Source: Tenodera sinensis (Eukaryota > Arthropoda > Insecta > Mantodea > Mantidae). From it: a DNA stretch of 64,000 nt. The notes below the pieces were generated by a model. The model saw only the letters and a list, made by a program, of their open reading frames with translations. It was not told the origin of the DNA and did not search any database. Location of the stretch: positions 21,797,585-21,861,584 of the forward strand of contig CM060965.1 of NCBI GenBank assembly GCA_030765045.1, written 5' to 3'. Positions 24,861 to 35,700 of this stretch are shown in pieces. The position numbers were made by a program, and so were the translations under genes. Each line of letters begins with the position of its first letter. Within the stretch, counting starts at the first letter, position 1.

Positions 24861-25350
24861 AAGAATTTGAATGTATTGCGATTCAGTGCTTAGAAAAGGA
24901 AACCAAAATATAATACAAATATACAAAAATTGATGCAAGCTACAAACAAGTAAATATCATTGCCGATGAGCAACTGCTCCTTAGATGTTAAAGATGGCGT
25001 ATAAATGAAAAGAAACAAAACAACAACAACAACAACAATAGAGCATCGCACAATGTTTTACCCTATTTTACTGAATTTCACTTTTTATCGTTTTTTAGTT
25101 CTCCTTCCCCTTCGTAATCGTTTAGCCGCCAATTCTGATACGAAACATCTAGTAGCGTCAGTTTGTCTTTCTGTCCAACTGCACGCATGAAATCATTCAC
25201 GAACTCTGCAAGCTAGGGCTGATTGTTTATATAGGTACGTATTAGAGCTGTAGAAATAGAGGAAATCTTAGTAGGAAATTAATATTTGATATGCACTTAA
25301 GCCATTTATGGCTTTCAAGTACTGCAAATAAGCAGTTGTGATACGTTTGT

Positions 25351-26350
25351 NNNNNNNNNNNNNNNNNNNNNNNNNNNNNNNNNNNNNNNNNNNNNNNNNN
25401 NNNNNNNNNNNNNNNNNNNNNNNNNNNNNNNNNNNNNNNNNNNNNNNNNNNNNNNNNNNNNNNNNNNNNNNNNNNNNNNNNNNNNNNNNNNNNNNNNNNN
25501 NNNNNNNNNNNNNNNNNNNNNNNNNNNNNNNNNNNNNNNNNNNNNNNNNNNNNNNNNNNNNNNNNNNNNNNNNNNNNNNNNNNNNNNNNNNNNNNNNNNN
25601 NNNNNNNNNNNNNNNNNNNNNNNNNNNNNNNNNNNNNNNNNNNNNNNNNNNNNNNNNNNNNNNNNNNNNNNNNNNNNNNNNNNNNNNNNNNNNNNNNNNN
25701 NNNNNNNNNNNNNNNNNNNNNNNNNNNNNNNNNNNNNNNNNNNNNNNNNNNNNNNNNNNNNNNNNNNNNNNNNNNNNNNNNNNNNNNNNNNNNNNNNNNN
25801 NNNNNNNNNNNNNNNNNNNNNNNNNNNNNNNNNNNNNNNNNNNNNNNNNNNNNNNNNNNNNNNNNNNNNNNNNNNNNNNNNNNNNNNNNNNNNNNNNNNN
25901 NNNNNNNNNNNNNNNNNNNNNNNNNNNNNNNNNNNNNNNNNNNNNNNNNNNNNNNNNNNNNNNNNNNNNNNNNNNNNNNNNNNNNNNNNNNNNNNNNNNN
26001 NNNNNNNNNNNNNNNNNNNNNNNNNNNNNNNNNNNNNNNNNNNNNNNNNNNNNNNNNNNNNNNNNNNNNNNNNNNNNNNNNNNNNNNNNNNNNNNNNNNN
26101 NNNNNNNNNNNNNNNNNNNNNNNNNNNNNNNNNNNNNNNNNNNNNNNNNNNNNNNNNNNNNNNNNNNNNNNNNNNNNNNNNNNNNNNNNNNNNNNNNNNN
26201 NNNNNNNNNNNNNNNNNNNNNNNNNNNNNNNNNNNNNNNNNNNNNNNNNNNNNNNNNNNNNNNNNNNNNNNNNNNNNNNNNNNNNNNNNNNNNNNNNNNN
26301 NNNNNNNNNNNNNNNNNNNNNNNNNNNNNNNNNNNNNNNNNNNNNNNNNN
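25351..26350. other. Assembly gap, 1000 Ns
   Basis: Exactly 1000 undetermined bases, a fixed-size gap placeholder. The frames that appear to cross it are meaningless. The right flank is inside a 0.84-kb repeat copy, a likely cause of the break. Confidence 0.99.
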
Positions 26351-27038
26351 CTCAAAAACGAAAAGTCGGTTAAAAACCAAAGTCGGTATTTCAGTTTAAT
26401 GTCTTTCAAGGATGCGACACGAAGATTTTGAAGAAAATAGCCCCACCCTAAACTACCCTTTACATGGAAATTTTTTCGAAAATTTTGATTTTCTTGAAAA
26501 TGGCTCTAACGATTTTGATTAAAATTTCATATGTTTGAGATATTTTGATGACAAATGAAATGTATATCTTGAATTTTCTGGCTATAGCCCCTGTAGTCGT
26601 ATTTACTCTGGATGAATTTTGCATAACTGGTAAACCGTTAGAGATAGACCAAATCATACTATACAAAAATGTAGATCTTGCTAAAATACACAATTTATGT
26701 CTCAATAAATTTTCTTGTAGGGTGAACTATTTCGGAGATATTCCTTGTTATGTGTGTCAGTTTCGGTAAACTTAAAATTTTCTCCGAAGTGGAACATCTT
26801 TGTTCATTTGTTATTATGTTAAGTGTGCAAAGAGAAGGGAATTTCAAAGCTTTAAAAGATTTGACTATCGCACAAAGCCTACTGTATTCCAATATTCCCC
26901 TTGTACCTACAAGGAAATAAGCAATAAGATAATTTGTACAAATGTTTATTTTAACTAACACGAAGAAGATATAGGAATAAGAATTTGTAAGAATGGTTAG
27001 TACAAAAGTAGAGAAAGTCATGTGAGTGCAAAACACAT
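26351..27038 (+). repeat. 0.84-kb repeat, copy truncated by the gap
   Basis: It starts within the family at CTCAAAAACGAAAAGTCGG and runs to GTGAGTGCAAAACACA. It is closely similar to 13664-14517. Confidence 0.85.
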
Positions 27039-27039
27039 T

Positions 27040-27157
27040 TTTTCTCCCCACATTGCTTTACCCCCCCCCCCCCCCCCCCCCCCCGCATTTCCATTACTTT
27101 TGTTTTGTTGCAGGATATTTCCATGTGATAATCTTTCAATATCTTTGTCAATTTGGT
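27040..27157 (-). pseudogene. LINE reverse-transcriptase fragment with poly-G expansion
   Basis: The minus-strand frame reads LTKILKDYHMEISCNKTKVM, followed by EMRG and a run of Gly codons. This matches the post-catalytic segment of the LINE at 27655-28480 (NKTKVM at 28093). A 24-base C run (27061-27084) interrupts it, at the same place where the other copy has a G run. It is flanked on both sides by 0.84-kb repeat sequence. Confidence 0.65.
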
Positions 27158-27162
27158 TAGAT

Positions 27163-27617
27163 TATATGTATTTTAGCAAGATCTACACTTTTTGTATAGT
27201 ATGATTTGGTCATTCAAGATATACATTTCATTTGTTATCAAAATATCTCAAACATATGACATTTTAATCAAAATCGTTAGAGCCATTTTCAAGAAAATCA
27301 AAATTTTCGAAAAATTTTCCATGTAAAGGGTAATTTAGGGTGGGGCTATTTTCTTCAAAATCTTCGTGTCGCATCCTTGAAATACATTAAACTTAAATAC
27401 CAACTTTGGTTTTTAACCGACTTTTCGTTTTTGAGTTATTCTGTCCACAGACTGACAGACTGACAGACTGACACAGACACACACACGGACCTTTTTCTAA
27501 AAATGCTTTTTTTTTGGATTCAGGGGGCCTCAAAACATATATTTCCGGTGAAATCTCGACATCGAATTTTTGGGTGGAATACAATACTTCCCCTACTTAC
27601 CAGTAGAGAAAGTAAAA
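27163..27617 (-). repeat. 0.84-kb repeat, half copy (-)
   Basis: The hairpin-side half is in minus orientation and ends CCCTACTTACCAGTAGAGAA. It contains three CAGACTGA units and a CA-rich tract, the variable microsatellite zone of the family. Confidence 0.8.
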
Positions 27618-27654
27618 ACGAACAAAATATAATTTACCCCTTTGTCTGCTGTTT

Positions 27655-28480
27655 TTAGAGTATGTGAAAGCATTAAGCGTAAACTATGGAATATATTGAG
27701 AGAGTGTAGGATTCCATCTAGCTTAATTATGGGCCCAAATGACCTCGTTGTCGACGGGCCCTTAAACCCCACACACTCACATTCACTCTAGCTTAATTAA
27801 TACTATGATGTCTCTGTATGATCAAACAGAAACTAAAATGCAAAAATAAATAAATAAATAAAAATCAAATTTGAGCACAATGACAAATACAGGATTGCGA
27901 CAAGCTTGTGGACTCTCTCCTATTTTATTTGATATTTCCATGAACCGAATTTTGAAAGAGTGGAAATTGACGGAGCCAAGAGGCATAAACATAGGAGGAA
28001 ATAAGGAGATTAAAACTGTTTTATTTACGGATGACCAGGTGTTGTTAGCCAGTAAAGAGGGCGCCCTCCAATATAATCTAACCAAATTGCAACAAAACAA
28101 AAGTAATGGCAATGCGCGGGGGAGGGGGGGGGGGGTAAAGCAATGAGGAGAGCAAAAATAGTGATAGAGGGGTAAAATGTAGAACAAATGAATATTTTCA
28201 AATACTAAGGACGCAATACAACGAATTGTAAAATTAATTTAGATTTAGAGGAAAACATCCAGAAATATAACAGGACAAATGAGATTCCCAGATCAGATGA
28301 AAAGGTAATAACAATAAGAGACAGCAAGAAAAGCAGCGAAATAAGGAAGAAACTAAATATAAATAATATTACAGGTGAAATTAAGTAGTATCATGTAGAA
28401 AGTATTTCCGTTGACAAAATACCAAGGCAGACATATTGGGAACCGCGATCTGGGGCGGCCAACAAGAATGCAATTAGCCT
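27655..28480 (+). pseudogene. non-LTR retrotransposon reverse transcriptase, broken
   Basis: The pieces run in order. First comes KRKLWNILRECRIPSSLIN (to 27729). After the nested insert come MMSLYDQTETKMQ, TNTGLRQACGLSPILFDIS (about 27886) and a catalytic box FTDDQVLLAS (about 28029, in place of FADDQ; both Asp kept). NKTKVMAMRG lies at 28093, with a G run. A C-terminal tail with HVERISVDKIPRQTYW lies near 28400. This is the order of an insect LINE reverse transcriptase and C-terminal region. Frameshifts, stops, an AAAT-type expansion (27841-27862) and the nested insert make it dead. The clade is not assigned. Confidence 0.85.
27730..27786 (+). mobile_element. 57-bp truncated retroelement end nested in the LINE
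   Basis: TCTAGCTTAATTA is duplicated at 27717-27729 and 27787-27799. The insert carries GACGGGCCCTTAAACCCCAC, the same type of 3' end as at 18059-18314. The LINE reading frame resumes after the second copy of the duplication, which confirms the insertion. Confidence 0.8.
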
Positions 28481-28499
28481 CGAAGGGGACAGCGATGAC

Positions 28500-29858
28500 C
28501 CATCCTTGAAAGGAAGAGGAAGGAGGAGGTTATTTTATTTGCTGTAAATCTATGACACGGGACCACCGTCTTTACTTCTCTTCCGAGGAAAGCCATGCTA
28601 CGGATTTTTATGCCCGTCGCCCTCCGCCGGTTGTGAACCCATGAACTCGGGAATCGGGGGACTAGCATATTACCCCCGACCACCTCTAATCGCTCCGCCG
28701 TTAGATCCGCACTTGATGTAAACACAAGCCATCAACAACGAACTCGCAATGCGCCGAAACCAAAGCACACCATAAAATATAGTACCTTAAATATCGGCGA
28801 TTAACTATGAGTTTTCAAGATGTACGATAACCCTGGTAAAGACTACTTAAATGTAACGCGATATTTCTAAAATTCCTTAGTAAATATTGTTCTGTTGCAA
28901 CATAAATACGAGGTATGAGTCTACGTGGTGTTTGTTTTGTGTTAGTCGCAGGTGATAACATCAGGTTATCGCGGAGTGATACAAGGTGCGGTTCTAAGGC
29001 TGGATGGAGTATAGTGGGTTCTGAGGCAGAAAAGCTCCAGCTCGAGTCTACGTAAATACACCGATTCATTTTTACAGACGTTACACGTGTTTAATTTAAC
29101 ATTTTGGAAAGAACATGTTCATTATATAAAGTCAAACGTTCAATATATCAAATTGATCTAAAACTTCGTCAGACACATCATTAAGTCCATTTAATCGTGA
29201 TCCAGATATTGCGCTCCTCAAGAATGCCTTCCATTATCTCACTGCGGAAAAATGTCTTTGTGCAAAAGAAGTGGAAACTGTGTACACAGTTAATATTTAG
29301 AAAACATAAGCAACCAAAGAGGCTTAACATGGCATCTTCTTACGAACATTTCCATTTGAAAAACAGAAATTCGCTTTATGAAGGAATACTTTTCTCTGGG
29401 GCTCATTTTAGCTAATATTTTTGTGACTGTCGTTACTTGTCAAATTATTCTTATGCCACGAAAATAGAAGTAAGCCCTGGTCGGTAGGACTACATCTCTC
29501 AACCAGCTTCCACGAGCGGATTATTCTTAAATCTCGAATCATTCTGTTTAATTATTTCATCAACATATCTCTCGAACACGTCCAACACATTCCTAATAAA
29601 TATTCCCAAAACGATCAATTCAATTGAGGAAAATTGAGTAATATAAGATTTTCCAATCTTGAGGTAGAACTATGAGTATATCTCGGGAGGGAGGGGTAAG
29701 GTGAGAGGAGACAGAGGGCGGCCAGACCACAGGAGCGAGTCTCTTCTCCTCTTCGTTCCTCTTTCTCTCCTCTGCCCTCCCCTCCTCTCACAACTCCTCC
29801 ATTCTTCTCCCCTCACCTCGCCCCGTCATTTTCGCAACCTAACACCTCCTCTGTCGTG
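28500..29858. other. Gene-free stretch
   Basis: I recognise no domain, RNA or repeat. Around 28540-28720 the base composition is richer in G+C than the surroundings, with a domain-less 83-codon minus-strand frame. Confidence 0.45.
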
Positions 29859-30465
<607 letters not shown>

Positions 30466-30540
30466 GATATGTTCATAGGAGCAACGATTTGTTCCTTAGG
30501 CGATCTTACTAACTAAAGTGTCTAAAAAGTAATCTTCTAT

Positions 30541-30672
30541 TTTTACTTTCTGTACTAGTAAGTAGAGGAAGTATTGTATTCCACCCAAAAACAAAAAATT
30601 GTATGTCCAGCTTTCACCGAAAATATATTTTGGGGCACCCTGAATTAAATTAAAAAAAAAAAAAAAGCATTT
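30541..30672 (+). repeat. 0.84-kb repeat, end fragment
   Basis: The hairpin-side end (TTTTACTTTCTGTACTAGTAAG) stops at a poly-A stretch and is followed directly by another copy. Confidence 0.75.
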
Positions 30673-30771
30673 TAACTTTCTCTACTGGTAAGTAAAGGAA
30701 GTATTGTATTCCACCCAAAAATTCGATGTCGATATTTCATCAGAAATATATGTTTTGAGACAACCTGAATA

Positions 30772-30824
<53 letters not shown>

Positions 30825-31417
30825 GAAAAAGGGGTATTTAAGTTTAATGTGTTTCAAGGATGCGACACGAAGATTTTGAAGAAAATAGCCTCTCCCTAAA
30901 CTACCCTTTACATGGAAAATTTTTGAAACATTTTGATTCTCTTGAAAATGTCTAACGATTTTGATTAAAATGCCACATGTTTAAGATATTTGTATGACAA
31001 ATGAAATGTATATTTTGAATTTTCTGAATATAGCCTATGTAGTCCTGTCTGGATAACTCGTAAACCGTAAGAGATAGACAAAATCTTACTCTACAAAAAA
31101 TGTAGATCTTGCTAAAACACACAATTTATGTCCAAATTATTTTTTTTGTAGAGTGAACCATTTCGGAGACATTCCTTGTTATTTGTGTGAGTTTCGGAAA
31201 ACTTAAAACTTTCGTGAAATGGAACATCGTTGTTCATTTCTTTATATGTTAAGCGTGCAAAGAGAGCGGAATCTCAAAGCTTTAAAAGATTTGACTATCG
31301 CACTAAGTCTACTGTAGTCTAACATTCCCCTTCTCAACTAACACGAAGAAGATATAGGAATAAGGGTTTGTAAGAATGGTTAGTACAAAAGTAGTCATGC
31401 GATTGCAACACATCAGA
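30673..31417 (+). repeat. 0.84-kb repeat, copy with 50-base poly-A
   Basis: It starts ACTTTCTCTACTGGTAAG and ends GCAACACATCAGA. The variable zone is replaced by poly-A (30773-30822). It is tandem with the copy at 31418. Confidence 0.8.
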
Positions 31418-31924
31418 TTTTACTTTCTCTAGTGGTAAGTAGAGGAAGTATTGTATTCCACCCAAAAATTCGATGTCGAAATTTCACCGGAAATATGTTT
31501 TGAGGCCCAGCATATACAGAAAAAGGTCAGTGAGTGCGTGCGCGCGCGTGTGTTTGTGTGTCTGTGGACAGCATAACTCAAAAATGAAAAGTCGGTTAAA
31601 AACCAAAGTTGGTACCTAAGTTTAATGTCTTTCAAGGATGCGACACGAAGATTTTGTAGAAAATAGCCCCACCCTAAACTACCCTTTACATGGAAAATTT
31701 TTCGAAAATTTTGATCTTCTTGAAAATGGCTCTGTTAATTTTGAATAAATTTCGTATGTTTAAGATATTTGTATGACAAATGAAATGTATATTTTGAATT
31801 TTCTGGCTATAGCCTATGTAGTCCGGTTTACTCTGGATGAGTTTTGAATAACTCGTAAACCGTAAGAGATAGACCAAATCTTACTACACAAAAAACGTAA
31901 TCTCTCTAAAACACACACTCATTG

Positions 31925-31959
<35 letters not shown>

Positions 31960-32230
31960 AGAGTGAACCATTTCCAAGATATTCCTTGTTATTTGTGTCA
32001 GTTTCGGAAGATAAAATTTTCGTGAAATGGAACATCGTTGTTCATTTTCTTACATGTTAACCGTGCAAAGAGAACGGAATCTCAAAGCTTTAAAAGATTT
32101 GACTATCGCTCAAAGTCTATTGTATGCCTATATTCCCCTTGTTCCTACAAGGAAATAAGCAATGAAATAATTTGTACAAATGTTTATGTCAACTAACACA
32201 AAGAAGATATTGGAGTAAGAGTTTGTAAGA
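31418..32230 (+). repeat. 0.84-kb repeat, tandem copy ending 0.4 kb before the sHSP start codon
   Basis: Head-to-tail junction CATCAGA-TTTTACTTTCTCTAG at 31411-31430. It is truncated on the right at GTTTGTAAGA, before the last 70 or so bases of the family. Confidence 0.8.
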
Positions 32231-32490
32231 GACTCACTCCTGGGGAGTAACTTTAGTCTTTCTATTACAAAACACATCCAGTCAACTGTGGGAGCTCCTG
32301 TGTGATTTTACAGTGTAATTGCATAAACTAGTGTAATCGTAAAAATGCTTAGAAACAGTTGCCTTTTCTAGCATGATTTATATGCCCTTCGTGGATTGTA
32401 TTTCCAAAGCCTCGATACGCACAGAGATAGTTTGATTTTTAGTTGCAGTGTTTGCAACTTTTTCTGCGCGAAAACAAAATAGGATCGAAA

Positions 32491-32570
32491 ATGAAGTCTA
32501 AATTATAAGGAGTTTCGACTTTTCCACAATGTCTGCATCAGTGGTGATAAACAAGAAATTTGCTGCTTAA
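32491..32570 (+). promoter_or_regulatory. Two short upstream reading frames before the sHSP start
   Basis: ATG at 32491 opens 5 codons ending TAA at 32508. ATG at 32529 opens 13 codons ending TAA at 32570. Both end before the main ATG at 32612. Whether they lie in the mRNA depends on an unknown transcription start. I see no clear heat-shock element in the 350 bases upstream. Confidence 0.35.
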
Positions 32571-32611
32571 CACAAGGTTCCATTTATCTTGGAAAGCTCA
32601 CTTCGATCAAA

Positions 32612-32798
32612 ATGGATAACCCAGAACCACGCAATGTTCCAGTTAATCACAGAACCAGTATCCGAACAGATCCAGCTTTCCAAACAGCTCGGCAAATTTT
32701 GCAACAATCATTAGCAGATTTCCGAAGAATGAGCGAATCTCTTGGATTACCACTTATGGCAGGACCAGATATAAGCAAGGAAATGACCACGATATTTG
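32612..32798 (+). CDS. sHSP-like gene, coding exon 1
   Basis: 187 bases encode residues 1-62 plus one base of codon 63. Donor site G|GTAATG at 32798/32799. The sequence begins MDNPEPRNVP and is the variable N-terminal arm. Confidence 0.8.
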
Positions 32799-35700
32799 GT
32801 AATGTAATTTAGCAGCAACAATTAATTACTATTCTTTGTTTTATGGTTACAGATGTAGCAATGTTCCGACATACGCGTATGAGTCTCATAGTGCTATTAA
32901 CAACATATTTGACATCACGAGCGCAAAACTATGTCAAGGGGCGCGAAAGGAACTTTCCTATATTCAAAGCCTTCCATGAGACGCGTGGCCGTATTGCGCC
33001 GAATTGCTTGTCCTACAGTGCGGTTTTCTAACCCGTTCTGTTCTTCCTCCACTTGCTCTGCTCTCCGTGTGCCGGCTAATTAGTTGACGCAGTCATGGTA
33101 CATTGGTCATTACGCATGGTAGGACCACAGGTTTCAGTGTTATGTGTTAGTGCTCTTATAACACCAAAAGACGCCTATACGTACTTTAGCACTCAGAATC
33201 GTCGTGTATGATTCTGTGACCAAAAACAAATCTTATAGAGAAGTGAGACGGTGATTTATATACAGATTTTTGTTCTTGCCCTCAAAGAAAAAAAAATGGT
33301 TCGTTATTTAAGGAAACAGGATCTATTCTTGTTAAGAAACCGGAAAGTTAGAACAAAGTCCAAAGAAATCTGTGGGAAAGCTTGCACAAGAATCAATAAT
33401 TTCACAAACCACATTAAACTATTAACATTAAAACCCTCTGAGATAACTGTATCCAGGAATTACAAGCACTTGATAATTTTGAGTAGTTATTATTTATTTA
33501 TGCCAACAAACTTACTGTTGGTGTTTTTAAACACACAAGCCGTGTGTGGGCAAAGTTTGAGAGGTAGAACTGGAACTTAAAAATTCAATGCCACAACTGG
33601 GATTTGAACCACAGACCTTCCGCTTACCGGGCGGCTGCTCTACCACTGAGCTATTGTGACAAACTGCCAGAATGGCATTAAATTCTCAAACCAGTTCGTA
33701 TTTCTCCCGGTAAACCACAAAGGCAGTCTCACATCAGAGACAAATTACCCCAATGGTGACTTATTTATGCAATTAATTGTTGGACAATCTTTATGATCAC
33801 TTACTAACCCACATTCACCCTCCCCCCACCCTGGAGTAGCTATAGTTTTGTTTACGCGATCATGAAAATCAATGGGTGTTAATGCAAATTTTCTTATAAG
33901 GCATGAGAGATGTATGGCAGCACAAGGACATATATGACTAAAGTATGAGGTTATTGTAGTTAAACTTTGCTTGGGATGTCTATGTGCTTGAATTTAATAT
34001 CCTACTCCACTTGCAAATGATGTGCTTCTTGGAGCCAAGAAAATCCTCGTTAGGCAGGCCACGTTCTAAAATATGTCTGTGGTTATTGCATATACCTATC
34101 CCTTAAATTGTTTTTATAATTTTCTAGTGCTGAAAATTGTGAAAAGAACATTAACTTTGCACGAAACCTTTGGTTATAGTGCAAGGAATGTCAATTTTGG
34201 GAGAATGTTGTCCATCAAAATAATGATGGAATACCACCTCCTTGTGACTGCCAAATGCTTTTATGTTCTTTTCCTTCCCTTTTAAGTGTGCGAGTGACAC
34301 ACTTCGACCTCTTTACTCTACATATTTTTATACTCAGTGTATGCTTTGATTGCGATTTCAATTTTCAAACTTACGGACATTAGCCGACGTGTTTGGTATT
34401 TCTTTGGGCACAGAGCCATTAGTTTGAAAATAAGGGAGATAATTTGATCTGCTTGTTAGGGGAACCATTTTGTATTAAAGCGAGTATAACAATAGCCCCT
34501 AGCCTTTGTAAAATTTCGACAAAAGTAGTACAATTTTTACTTTGTGTTGAAATAAACTACCACTGTACGCCGTTTCACAAATGATAATGCTTGTGTAGGG
34601 TCATCCATATATCATGTCTCCGCAGCTGGCACAGGCTGCTGCTGAACTATCGCTCTCCACTTGCCAGTCAATCAGTCAGTATGATTTAGCAAAGTAGAGT
34701 GACTGTGTAATAAATTCAAATGCACTTTAAAAGTATTGTACTGACCCATAATCACTAAAGGGGGATACTGGAATTGCTTGCCTTTATTTTCAACATGTGT
34801 CTGATTTCTTCTTATGAAATTCATTATTTTTCTTGCTCCCGTTGAGAAATAGGATTGTTATTCTTAAGCTTGCCTAAAGAATATGGATTTGTCTTATATA
34901 CTTAATCTTTTAATAATTCCCAAATATAGTAGTCCTAGGTTTCATATTAGCAGACCACAAGCGGATTCTGAATGGACATAAGAATCATAAATAAATGCTC
35001 AATGTAAAAGAGAATAATTAGACTTATTTTTCATTACTCTCACTTCATGGGTTACTCCAATTGAAACTCAATACAAATTGCATTGCAAGACCTCGAGTGT
35101 ACTAGTTATCCCTGCAGACCGCATCCCTCTCCCCAAAAAAAAAAACACTCGTTGAGTGCAAGCCTGTCTCAGCTGTGAACACTTGATATATAAATGATCC
35201 AGTTGTTACAATTACACCCAAATTGTCTTTCCAGTATTTTCAGCATACACTAACATCGACAGAAACATTTAAACTACAATATTAAACTTTTAGTAAGAGA
35301 ATTAAATGGTATGACATTTTGAACATTTTGTGCCTTTTTCCAGTTAAGTAAATGGTAAGAACTGCAGTTTTATTAACCCCTTCAAAAGTGAGAAATATTT
35401 TCAATATAACTTAGGAAAACAAAACACACTGTTACTTTCTACACAGTTATGAAATATTTTTAAGGCAATGTATCTAAGAAAATCCAAAAATCAGTTCTCT
35501 TCTCATTGCTTTAGCATTTTATCAGATACTCAGAGCATGAAACATATTATGGTGCACACATTTTAATGATCTACTGCCAGATTATTTTTTTATTTCTAAT
35601 TAATCACTTTTTGATGAAATGCTTCCTAGCATTTGTTATACAGCATTCAAATTTTTAAAACAAATTTAGTATGTAAACATAAAGAAATGTGTAGGCATTT

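Noticed and set aside
25268..26409. Frames of over 350 codons across the N run
   Set aside because: They exist only because Ns are read as open codons; flanks are repeat sequence.
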